Assembly (NCBI GenBank): GCA_016930835.1
Contig: JAFGGA010000039.1
Coordinates: 1 to 49,053, forward strand
DNA: 49,053 bases
DNA from: Deltaproteobacteria bacterium
Lineage (GTDB): Bacteria > Desulfobacterota > DSM-4660 > Desulfatiglandales > HGW-15
Reading direction: 5' to 3'
Positions 8,655 through 16,222 of the stretch are shown piece after piece. The position numbers were made by a program, and so were the translations under genes. Positions within the stretch are counted from its first letter, which is position 1, and the number at the start of each line of letters is the position of its first letter. The notes beneath the pieces were generated by a model. That model had not been told where the DNA came from and made no database searches. It worked only from the letters and a program-made list of their open reading frames with translations.

Positions 8655-9101
8655 ATGAAAAAGATACTGGTTCTTCATGGTGTTAATCTAAACATGTTCG
8701 GCAGGCGTAATCCCGATCACTACGGTACCATCACACTGGATGAAATCAACAGCCAGCTGAAAAATCTGGCTGACGAGCTGGGTTTGAGTCTGGAATGCTT
8801 TCAGACCAACCATGAGGGCGAGATGGTTGAAAAAATTCACAACGCCCACTTGGAAAAGATCGATGCCGTCATCGTTAATGCCGGCGCGTGGACCCATTAC
8901 AGTTATGCCCTCCAGGATGCCCTGGCCATCCTGGAGGTCCCCATCGTGGAGGTCCATATGTCCCACATCCATACCCGGGAGCAGTTCAGGCATTACTCCG
9001 TTGTTGCCCCTATCGCTAAAGGACAGATAACGGGGTTCGGTGCCGATAGTTACCTGCTGGGATTGAGGGCCGCATGGGGTTTGATCAAGGATTTGAAATA
9101 A
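8655..9101 (+). CDS. aroQ: Type II 3-dehydroquinate dehydratase
   Basis: This 148-residue protein has the size and motifs of type II dehydroquinase, a dodecameric enzyme that interconverts 3-dehydroquinate and 3-dehydroshikimate. The start LHGVNLNMFGRRNPDHYG holds the catalytic Arg and Tyr. NHEGEMV and NAGAWTHYS form the substrate site, and EVHMSHIHTREQFRHYS holds the catalytic His and the Arg that binds the substrate. All key residues are present, so it is probably active. The start is ATG 8655 with AAGGAG before it. It sits inside the catabolic island rather than with the aro genes further along, so a catabolic role on quinate-type or other keto-cyclitol substrates is as likely as the biosynthetic step. 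No other dehydroquinase was found in the window. Confidence 0.92.
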   Translation: MKKILVLHGVNLNMFGRRNPDHYGTITLDEINSQLKNLADELGLSLECFQTNHEGEMVEKIHNAHLEKIDAVIVNAGAWTHYSYALQDALAILEVPIVEVHMSHIHTREQFRHYSVVAPIAKGQITGFGADSYLLGLRAAWGLIKDLK

Positions 9102-9193
9102 TAAGGGCACCTGATGATGAGGCATGATCTTGCCTCATATTACTCATAAATGAACCCTTATAGTGGTTCTATGATTAACGAAAGGAGATGAAG

Positions 9194-10255
9194 ATGACAT
9201 CCAATGAATCTCCCGTTCGAATCGGCATCATCGGTGCCGGGCTCATCGGGCACCGGCATATTCAACACGTCGTCGAAGAGCCGCGCTGCATCTTGTCCGG
9301 TGTTGTCACACGAACCTTGAAGGCCAAAGAGCTGGTTGAAAATGCCGGCGCCACCCATTACACCGAAATAGATACCTTTCTAAAGGAAAGCGATGCCGAG
9401 GCGGTCATTATCGCCACGCCCAATGACACCCACGCCTCCATCGGGATCCAATGCACCCGGGCCGGACTTCATATGCTGGTTGAAAAGCCTATTGACTCGG
9501 ACCTCAAGGCCGCCGCCGGCTTGATTGAAGCGGCTGAAAAGGCCGGCGTCAAGCTTCTCATCGGCCATCATCGGCGTTTTAATCCCTACATAGAGGCCGC
9601 TAAAAAAATATTGGATGAGGAAAAACTGGGACAGATCGCAGCGGTAAACGTGCTCTGGACTGTTTTAAAACCCCCGAGCTATTTTAATGTCACATGGCGG
9701 CGTGAACCGGGCGGCGGTCCCATCCTGATCAATCTGATCCATGATATGGATAACTTGAGATACCTCTTTGGAGATATCGAACGGATTTACGCGGAGTCCA
9801 GTTCCGCCATTCGCGGCTTCGTGGTGGAGGATACGGCCGTCATCACGATACGCTTTCGAAGCGGTGTACTGGGCTGCATCACCACATCCGATGCGGTTGC
9901 TTCCCCTTATAACTTTGAATCCGCCACCGCTGAAAATCCCCTGATCTATTCCATAGCGCCGGATTGCTACCGGATCTTCGGCACAAAAGCCACCCTGAAC
10001 TTCCCGGAAATGACATTGTGGCGCTACACCGGCGAGGGGGAACAAGGGTGGGGAGACCCGATCTCCAATGAACGGATCGGGGTGGTGCGGACCGTCCCCC
10101 TGGTAAACCAGTTGCGTCATTTCTGTGATGTGATCCGTCATAACACCTCTCCCCGATGCTCGGGTGAAGAAGGGCTGAAGACACTTGAAGCCACCATGGG
10201 CGTTATCGAATCGATGCACAACGGAGCGCCGGTCATGTTCAAAAAGGCTCATTAA
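9194..10255 (+). CDS. Gfo/Idh/MocA family NAD(P)-dependent oxidoreductase (second copy)
   Basis: This 353-residue protein has the Rossmann motif IGIIGAGLIGHRHIQH, VEKPID at the cofactor site, and GGGPILINLIHDMDNLRYLFG in the catalytic half. It is a clear paralogue of the protein at 6300-7373; for example both have IGHHRRFNP-type and IER-YAE segments at the same places. I start at ATG 9194 because AAAGGAG (9181-9187) sits 6 bases before it and directly abuts the alternative ATG at 9188. It is the last enzyme gene before the transporter block and is likely part of the same pathway, oxidising or reducing a ring or sugar hydroxyl. Which of the two copies acts first cannot be told. Confidence 0.92.
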   Translation: MTSNESPVRIGIIGAGLIGHRHIQHVVEEPRCILSGVVTRTLKAKELVENAGATHYTEIDTFLKESDAEAVIIATPNDTHASIGIQCTRAGLHMLVEKPIDSDLKAAAGLIEAAEKAGVKLLIGHHRRFNPYIEAAKKILDEEKLGQIAAVNVLWTVLKPPSYFNVTWRREPGGGPILINLIHDMDNLRYLFGDIERIYAESSSAIRGFVVEDTAVITIRFRSGVLGCITTSDAVASPYNFESATAENPLIYSIAPDCYRIFGTKATLNFPEMTLWRYTGEGEQGWGDPISNERIGVVRTVPLVNQLRHFCDVIRHNTSPRCSGEEGLKTLEATMGVIESMHNGAPVMFKKAH

Positions 10256-10269
10256 GAAAGGAGTAACAC

Positions 10270-10482
10270 TTTAGCTATTTTCAAAAAATCCAAACAACTG
10301 GATTCCGCGATCAAGCCTGCCCCGCACTTGATGAGAGGTCGCGGAATGACAGAAAAGGGGAAATCATAAGGAAAAATAAAATGCGTGCTTCATAAAGGTA
10401 TAGCGATAGTAAGATCAAACGTCATTCCGCGACTTGATCGCGGAATCCAAGCCTTGCATCTCATCATTTTCAAAAGGCTAAA
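10270..10482. repeat. Family B-type interspersed palindromic element
   Basis: This element occupies most of the gap before the TRAP genes. It is bounded by TTTAGC (10270-10275) and GCTAAA (10477-10482) in inverted orientation. It contains two copies of the palindrome ATTCCGCGA-n-TCGCGGAAT. The first (from 10302) is interrupted by about 20 extra bases, CCTGCCCCGCACTTGATGAG. The second begins at 10424. It is related to elements at 11.9, 29.9, 35.0 and 48.1 kb. A 66-codon ORF across it is an artefact of the repeat. Confidence 0.7.
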
Positions 10483-10594
10483 CGGTTACAAAAAGGGATT
10501 ATCGGTTTTCAACGGGGTCGGATCTATATGCTCCCTGTTGAATGAAGAAGGGGAACAAGGAACAAGAATACAAAACGGGCAATGAAAGATTGAT

Positions 10595-10623
10595 TTGACA
10601 GCCGAACAAAGGCTGAAGATAAA
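10595..10623 (+). promoter_or_regulatory. Possible promoter for the TRAP transporter genes
   Basis: TTGACA (10595-10600) is followed by a 17-base spacer and GATAAA (10618-10623), four matches to the -10 consensus. It lies between the family B element and the first dctP. The repeat upstream would otherwise separate the transporter from the enzyme genes, so an independent promoter makes sense. The -10 is weak. Confidence 0.4.
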
Positions 10624-10744
10624 CATAAAATAATTCATCTTGACTCATGATAAAACGGTTTTAGAGGCTGGCAAAAGGAGAAAGCACCTGGATTTTCTTT
10701 TCTGCCATAACCATTTATTAACCCAAACAAAAAAGGAGGAAAAA

Positions 10745-11779
10745 ATGAATTGGAATCTTTCAAAATTGGCCAAAGTTTTATCGGTACTGGTTGCATTCGG
10801 TCTGATCTTCTCCCCGTCCTTTGTCAGCGCTGCTTCGGTGACCATAAAATTTGCGCATGTGGACCCTGAAGATGTCTTTAGCTCCAAAAAAGGGGCTGCC
10901 GCACGCGCCTTTAAGGACATTGTGGAGGCGGAGACATCGGGGGATATCGCCGTAAACCTCTTTCCCGCCGGGCAGCTTGGCGGCGAGAGGGAAATCATTG
11001 AGGCCTGCAAACTCGGGGCGGTTGAGGTCGTCATGGTTTCCGGAGCCATCGCCGGCTACTTCAAACCTGCCATGGTCCTGGATCTACCATACCTATTTTC
11101 TTCGCCACCAGTGGCATGGAAGGTTCTGGACGGCCCATTTGGGCAGGAATTGGGGGCGGCTATTCTCAAAGAAACGGGGTTGAGAAACCTGGCCTTTGGT
11201 GAAACCGGATTTCGAAATTTCACCAACTCCAAACGCATGATCAAATCTCCCGCGGACCTGAAAGGTTTGAAAATCCGCGTCATGGAAACACCGCTATATG
11301 TCACAATGGTCAAAGGACTCGGCGCATCTCCCACCCCCATCGCCTGGCCTGAAGTTTACACCTCGCTGCAAATGAAAGTAGTGGATGGCCAGGAAAATCC
11401 CGTGGGCGTTATATTGAATAATAAGATATATGAAGTCCAAAAATATCTCACCCTGGACGGTCATGCCTATGGGGCCGATTTCATGCTCATCAACGATAAA
11501 TTTTTTAACAAGTTGAGCGCCGATCAACAGAAGGTTGTAAAGACCGCCTCCATCATAGCTGGGAACTGCGGCCGTTCCATCCAGCAACTCAACTCTGCAA
11601 TGGGTGTTTCCAAATTGAAGGAATTGGGCATGGAGGTGTATTCACCTACTCCCCAAGAACGCGCCCAGTTTAAGGCCGCCACGCAAGGTCCGGTTATCGA
11701 TTGGATGAAGACCCAAATCGACCCGATGTGGATCGATAAGGTCATGAACGCCGTCAAACAGGCCGAGGCGTCTTTGTAA
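10745..11779 (+). CDS. TRAP transporter substrate-binding protein DctP (first copy)
   Basis: This 344-residue periplasmic binding protein starts at ATG 10745 behind AAGGAGG. Residues 1 to about 28 are a Sec signal peptide ending VSA, and the mature chain starts near ASVTIKFAH. Family hallmarks are GQLGGEREIIEACKLGAV, LDLPYLFSS, GLKIRVMETP (the Arg normally binds the substrate carboxylate), IAWPEVYTSLQ and VVDGQENP. It captures a carboxylated substrate and delivers it to the DctQM permease encoded downstream. A near-duplicate is encoded at 13991-15022. A family B repeat separates this gene from dctQ. The conserved carboxylate-binding Arg suggests an organic acid such as a sugar acid or quinate-like acid. 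Confidence 0.95.
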   Translation: MNWNLSKLAKVLSVLVAFGLIFSPSFVSAASVTIKFAHVDPEDVFSSKKGAAARAFKDIVEAETSGDIAVNLFPAGQLGGEREIIEACKLGAVEVVMVSGAIAGYFKPAMVLDLPYLFSSPPVAWKVLDGPFGQELGAAILKETGLRNLAFGETGFRNFTNSKRMIKSPADLKGLKIRVMETPLYVTMVKGLGASPTPIAWPEVYTSLQMKVVDGQENPVGVILNNKIYEVQKYLTLDGHAYGADFMLINDKFFNKLSADQQKVVKTASIIAGNCGRSIQQLNSAMGVSKLKELGMEVYSPTPQERAQFKAATQGPVIDWMKTQIDPMWIDKVMNAVKQAEASL

Positions 11780-11860
11780 CCAACCTTGTTTTCACATTCG
11801 GCAGAGTCATGAAGGATTCCCCGAGAACCTTTATGACTCTGACCATAAAAGTTTTGTATC

Positions 11861-12038
11861 ATTTTGGATTTTTGAAAAACTTGGCGCGAACCTATGGATT
11901 CCGCGATCAAGTCGCGGAATGACCAGCCTAGTTTTTGATTGCGCGACTGTGAATGATCAACTCTGGTTTTTGCATAGTCCTTCCGCGACTGGATCGCGGA
12001 ATCCAATCGTTTGGATTTAGAAAAACCTAAATTGTTAC
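11861..12038. repeat. Family B interspersed element between dctP and dctQ
   Basis: This 178-base element begins TTTTTGAAAAACTTGGCGCG and ends TAGAAAAACCTAAATTGTTAC, the same ends as the element at 29819-30076 and, inverted, at 48002-48180. It contains two palindromes of the type ATTCCGCGA-TCAAG-TCGCGGAAT at 11898 and 11980, 82 bases apart. The sequence between them is homologous to that in the other copies. It ends 12 bases before the dctQ start codon and so partly forms its upstream region. Non-coding. Confidence 0.85.
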
Positions 12039-12050
12039 AAGGTTTTAGAT

Positions 12051-12560
12051 ATGGCTAACGAGTTTCCAAAGGTTTCATCTTGCTTACACCGTATCATGGT
12101 TCCGGTGATTTTTCTGTTTTCCGGGGTCATGTTCCTGGTCGTTCTGACACAGGTAATTTTCCGGTATGTTCTCTCACACCCTCTTCCATGGTCTGAAGAA
12201 TCAGCCCGTTATTTAATGATCTGGGTGGCTTGCCTGGCCGCTTCGGAGGCCTATGCCAAGGGAAATCACATCGGTGTCACATTGATCACAGCCACGGTTA
12301 AACCGGCGCTGCGTAAAATCATGACATTAGCCATTCATCTGATTGTCGCGGCCCTATGTGGATTTATTGCCTACCAGGGGTTTTTTTTAGGTTTCTTATT
12401 ATGGGAGCAGGTGTCGCCGGCCATGGAGATCCCCATGACATTTCCTTACCTGGCTATTCCGACCGGAGCCAGCCTGATCTTCATACAAGCGCTGGCCCTC
12501 TTTTTTCAGAAGGTACGGGAACCGCCCATTCAAGATTCAGAGGCCTGTGAGTTGAAATAA
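12051..12560 (+). CDS. TRAP transporter small permease DctQ
   Basis: This 169-residue protein has four predicted membrane helices: about residues 16-42, 50-68, 82-106 and 124-146. It carries the DctQ signature IFRYVLSHPLPWSEESARYL after helix 1 and GNHIGV after helix 2. It is the small membrane subunit that pairs with DctM. The start codon is 12 bases after the end of a family B repeat. AAGG about 8 bases before ATG 12051 is a weak ribosome site. It forms the transporter with the DctM encoded 61 bases downstream. Confidence 0.93.
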   Translation: MANEFPKVSSCLHRIMVPVIFLFSGVMFLVVLTQVIFRYVLSHPLPWSEESARYLMIWVACLAASEAYAKGNHIGVTLITATVKPALRKIMTLAIHLIVAALCGFIAYQGFFLGFLLWEQVSPAMEIPMTFPYLAIPTGASLIFIQALALFFQKVREPPIQDSEACELK

Positions 12561-12621
12561 ATATTCAAACGAGGACCTATAAACGTAGTGATAAGTTCCT
12601 CACAAGAGATAGGAAACAAAA

Positions 12622-13905
12622 ATGTCCTTAGTCATCGTTATTGCTTTTTTGGTCACTCTGGCTTTAGGGATCCCGGTTGCCTTTTGCCTGGTTATCACGA
12701 GCCTGGCCGTCCTGGTCATTGCCGGCGATGTTCCCTTCTACCTGATCCCGCAGCGCATGTTTACCGGAATGGATTCTTTCCCACTGATGGCCGTGCCCTT
12801 CTTTATTCTGGCCGGTGAACTGATGAACAGCGCGGGCATCACCCATCGTATTATTCGTTTTTCCAATGCTCTTGTCGGCCACATACGGGGCGGGTTGGCC
12901 CATGTCAACATTTTGGCCAGCATGTTCTTTGCCGGTATCTCCGGGTCCGCGGTGGCTGATACGGCCGCCTTGGGATCCATTCTGATCCCGGCCATGGAGA
13001 AAGACGGGTACAGCAAAACATTCAGCGCCGCCGTCACTGCCGCTTCTTCGATCATCGGGCCGATCATCCCACCGAGCATACCCGTGGTCATTTTCGCCCT
13101 GGTGGGCTCCGTATCGGTAGGGGGGCTTTTTTTGGCCGGTGTGGTTCCGGGGGTTCTCGTCGGGCTCGGTCTCATGGTGGTATCCTATATCATCTCACGG
13201 AAACATCATTATGGGACCAAGCGCCCTTTGGTATCACTGCGGGAATTCGGGTCCAGCCTTGTGGGCGCCATTATCCCCATACTCATGCCGGTGATCATCA
13301 TGGGCGGCATCCTGTCCGGCGTTTTCACCCCCACTGAAGCGGCCTCCGTGGCCGTGGCCTATTCCTTTATTGTAGGATTTTTCGTACTGCGTACGCTCAA
13401 GCCAAGCGATTTGCCGAACATTTTCTATAAGGCGATGGTAACCACATCGGTCATTCTATTCATTATGGGTTGCGCGAATATTTTTTCATGGATCCTGGGC
13501 ACCCAATTGATTCCGCAAAGGGTGGCCCTCGCGATTTCCTCATTAACCTCCAATCTTTGGGTATTCCTGCTGTTGATCAATATCCTCCTGCTTGTTGTGG
13601 GTTGCTTTCTGGAAGGCCTCGCGGCCATTATTATCATTTCACCGATTATACTTCCCATGGCCATGCATATGGGTATTGATCCCCTTCATTTCGGCATCAT
13701 CGTGGTCATGAATTTGATGATCGGGCTCATCACACCTCCTTTGGGGTTGTGTCTTTTCGTGTGCTGCTCGGTCGCTAATCTAGATCTGGGCAGGCTCATC
13801 CGTGTGATGGGACCTTTCATTTTCGTGGAGATCATTGCATTGCTGATCGTCACCTATTTTCCACAGATCGTTTTATTCATCCCGCACCTATTCGGATATA
13901 ATTAG
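12622..13905 (+). CDS. TRAP transporter large permease DctM
   Basis: This 427-residue, highly hydrophobic protein has about 11-12 membrane segments and is the Na+-coupled transport subunit of the TRAP system. Typical motifs are PLMAVPFFILAGELMN, FAGISGSAVADTAALGSI, SSIIGPIIPPSIP, GVFTPTEAASVAVAY and NLMIGLITPPLGLCLFV. Full length for the family. It lies between DctQ and a second DctP, so one membrane unit may be served by two binding proteins. AGGAAAC precedes the ATG. Confidence 0.95.
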   Translation: MSLVIVIAFLVTLALGIPVAFCLVITSLAVLVIAGDVPFYLIPQRMFTGMDSFPLMAVPFFILAGELMNSAGITHRIIRFSNALVGHIRGGLAHVNILASMFFAGISGSAVADTAALGSILIPAMEKDGYSKTFSAAVTAASSIIGPIIPPSIPVVIFALVGSVSVGGLFLAGVVPGVLVGLGLMVVSYIISRKHHYGTKRPLVSLREFGSSLVGAIIPILMPVIIMGGILSGVFTPTEAASVAVAYSFIVGFFVLRTLKPSDLPNIFYKAMVTTSVILFIMGCANIFSWILGTQLIPQRVALAISSLTSNLWVFLLLINILLLVVGCFLEGLAAIIIISPIILPMAMHMGIDPLHFGIIVVMNLMIGLITPPLGLCLFVCCSVANLDLGRLIRVMGPFIFVEIIALLIVTYFPQIVLFIPHLFGYN

Positions 13906-13923
13906 GTCTTTATTCATTAATCC

Positions 13924-13944
13924 CCCCTCCCCTCGCGGGAGGGG
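13924..13944. repeat. GC-rich hairpin after dctM
   Basis: CCCCTCCC (13924-13931) pairs perfectly with GGGAGGGG (13937-13944) around a five-base loop. No T run follows, so it is not a classic intrinsic terminator. It may be a processing or mRNA-stabilising hairpin that separates dctM from the second dctP. A second GGGAGG follows at 13950-13955. Confidence 0.5.
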
Positions 13945-13990
13945 CTAGAGGGAGGAATTTTAAACGAATTTTTATAAGGAGGTATTGATT

Positions 13991-15022
13991 ATGAAGTATT
14001 CTCAGGTTGTCATTTTGCTGCTGACCGTTTGTCTTGTGGGTTTTGTTTTAAGTGGTCCTGCCATGGCCGAACCGATCATCATCAAATATGCGCATGTGAA
14101 CCCGGAAGATGTGTGTTCATCTCAGAAAGGGGCCCAGGCAGCCGCCTTCAGGGACATTGTAGAGGCTGAGTCATCCGGTGCCATTAAAGTGCAGGTCCAC
14201 GGGGCCGGACAATTGGGAGGAGAAAGGGAGATCACGGAGGCGTGTAAATTGGGGGCCCTCCAGATCGTAACGGTTTCAGGCGTGATGGCGAGTTATTTCA
14301 AACCCGCGATGGTCACTGATCTACCTTATCTCTTTTCCTCTCCCAATGTGGCCTGGAAGGTCTTCGACGGGGAATTCGGTGATGCATTATCGGCAGCCAT
14401 ACTCAAAGAAACCGGTCTGAGAAATCTGGGGTTCGGTGAAATCGGATTCCGAAATTTTACCAATTCCCAAAGACCCATCAAATCACCGGCGGATATGAAA
14501 GGATTGAAAATCAGGGTGATGGAGACTCCTTTATATGTAACCCTCATCAAATCTTTGGGTGGCTTGCCCACACCCATCGCATGGCCTGAGGTTTATACCT
14601 CCTTACAACAAAAGGTGGTAGATGGTCAGGAAAACCCGGTGGCCGTGATTAAATGGGCTAAATTTTCCGAGGTTCAAAAATATTTGACTCTTGATGGGCA
14701 TACTTATGGCGTGGACTTCTTTTTGATGAATGATCGCTTTTATCAGAAACTTTCAAAAGAACATCAAGAGATTATTCAACGTGCAGCGGAAGTATCCGTC
14801 ACCGTTGCCCGTGGCGTCCAACAGCTGAACTCGGCTTTGGCCGTGTCCGAACTAAGGCAACAGGGCTTTGAGATTTACTCCCCCACGTCTTCAGAAAGAG
14901 AGCAGTTCAGAAAAGCGGCTCAAGGTCCTGTTATTGAATGGATGAAGACCCAGATCGACCCCGCATGGATTGATAAGCTCTTGACGGCAGTGAAAAAAGC
15001 CGAGGATGAGCTGTATAAGTGA
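13991..15022 (+). CDS. TRAP transporter substrate-binding protein DctP (second copy)
   Basis: This 343-residue protein is a close relative of the DctP at 10745-11779, with the same motifs: GQLGGEREITEACKLGAL, GLKIRVMETP, IAWPEVYTSLQ and VVDGQENP. Its signal peptide (residues 1 to about 26) ends AMA, with the mature protein beginning near EPIIIKYAH. I choose ATG 13991, 8 bases after AAGGAGG; a TTG at 13985 also opens the frame. Two similar binding proteins flanking one DctQM pair suggest duplication, with either broader substrate range or different affinities. The carboxylate-binding Arg is kept in both. Confidence 0.95.
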   Translation: MKYSQVVILLLTVCLVGFVLSGPAMAEPIIIKYAHVNPEDVCSSQKGAQAAAFRDIVEAESSGAIKVQVHGAGQLGGEREITEACKLGALQIVTVSGVMASYFKPAMVTDLPYLFSSPNVAWKVFDGEFGDALSAAILKETGLRNLGFGEIGFRNFTNSQRPIKSPADMKGLKIRVMETPLYVTLIKSLGGLPTPIAWPEVYTSLQQKVVDGQENPVAVIKWAKFSEVQKYLTLDGHTYGVDFFLMNDRFYQKLSKEHQEIIQRAAEVSVTVARGVQQLNSALAVSELRQQGFEIYSPTSSEREQFRKAAQGPVIEWMKTQIDPAWIDKLLTAVKKAEDELYK

Positions 15023-15223
15023 CCGTAAGCTATCGCTGTTCAATAATCAATATACTATTACCCATGAAACCGGGGGGATCGTCAATCCATCCTCTTTAAT
15101 CGGAAGTATACCAGTCCTCCGGGACGGAGAGGATATTTCAGGAACATACGGGAACACAACGTCGTTCCTTCCTAAAGGAATGCGTGGGTTCCTGTGTGCT
15201 TCCATCATGAAGAGATCATCAAT

Positions 15224-16069
15224 ATGACCAATCGTTCTGCCGGTGTATTTGCGAGCGGATTTAGGTTCCCCGAAGGGCCGGCCTTTGATCGGTGTGGCAA
15301 TTTGTTCGTTGTGGATATCGATACGGGCCGTGTCTCCAAGATTTCAACGGAAGGCAAGATGGAGGTGTTTGTTCATACGGGTGGAGAGCCGAACGGGGCT
15401 GCATTTCATGCAAATGGGGATCTTTATATAGCCGACCGGACCAAAGGAATCATGGCCGTCTCTCCGGATGGTTTTATCCGCGTTATTGCAGACCAATTCC
15501 AGGGTAGAAAATTTTATGGCCCCAATGATCTGGCGTTTGATTACAGAGGGAATCTATATTTTACGGATCCGCTTGGTTCATCTTCTGAAAACCCTTTTGG
15601 TTGTATTTATCGAATATCCAATGACGGAGAAATCACCTGCATGGCTACCGGATTGCCCTTTCCCAACGGCTTACTGGTGAACAAGGAAGGGTCCTGTTTG
15701 TTTGTAGCCATCACCCGCAAAAACAGGATCCTCCGCTATGTATTGGATCCGCCGCCTTTCAGGAGTTATCTTTTTTCACAATTCACCGGCGGATGGGGCC
15801 CCGACGGAATGGCTCTTGATGAACAGGGGCATCTATATATTGCTCATTACGGTGGCGGTGACGTGCTGGTGGTCAATCCAAAAGGCGGACTCATCGAACG
15901 AATACCGGTTGGAGGTAATTTTCCCACCAATTTGGCCTTCGGGGGTCCTGACCGAAAAACACTTTACGTGACCGAGGTGGAAACAGGATCAGTGTATCGG
16001 ATTGAAACGGATTCCCCCGGACTTGAATTGTATAGCCACAAAAAGAATGAACGAATATTAAAGGAATGA
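15224..16069 (+). CDS. SMP-30/gluconolactonase/LRE family protein
   Basis: This 281-residue protein is a six-bladed beta-propeller of the SMP-30/gluconolactonase family. Metal ligands are expected in FPEGPAFD (Glu), FYGPNDLAFD (Asn) and GPDGMALDEQG (Asp). The repeated blade motif GNL(Y/F) plus hydrophobic-hydrophobic-D recurs along the chain. Such enzymes open aldonolactones or similar lactones with a divalent metal. There is no signal peptide at the chosen start ATG 15224, so it is probably cytoplasmic. The ribosome site is weak (AAGAGA). Within this island it would hydrolyse a lactone produced by one of the sugar/cyclitol dehydrogenases. Exact lactone unknown. Confidence 0.9.
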   Translation: MTNRSAGVFASGFRFPEGPAFDRCGNLFVVDIDTGRVSKISTEGKMEVFVHTGGEPNGAAFHANGDLYIADRTKGIMAVSPDGFIRVIADQFQGRKFYGPNDLAFDYRGNLYFTDPLGSSSENPFGCIYRISNDGEITCMATGLPFPNGLLVNKEGSCLFVAITRKNRILRYVLDPPPFRSYLFSQFTGGWGPDGMALDEQGHLYIAHYGGGDVLVVNPKGGLIERIPVGGNFPTNLAFGGPDRKTLYVTEVETGSVYRIETDSPGLELYSHKKNERILKE

Positions 16070-16222
16070 GCGGTGGATCGATTTTCGATCCTATACATCC
16101 ATGTTATTCAAGAATGAGTATCCTTTCAGCACCCATGATTTTTAAAAGAGATTTATCATGGTTAAGATAGTTCAAGTAATGCGTCAACATTCAATCTATT
16201 TTAAACAAGGAGGGAAAAGATT

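Noticed and set aside
6300-10255. Either Gfo/Idh protein as the missing shikimate dehydrogenase
   Set aside because: No aroE or DAHP synthase gene is in the window, but nothing in these proteins resembles AroE motifs. The missing steps are more likely encoded elsewhere.
10385-10585. 66-codon plus-strand ORF
   Set aside because: Half of it is family B repeat sequence, and no ribosome site or protein family fits.
13924-13955. Rho-independent terminator after dctM
   Set aside because: The stem is strong but no T run follows, so I list it as a hairpin only.
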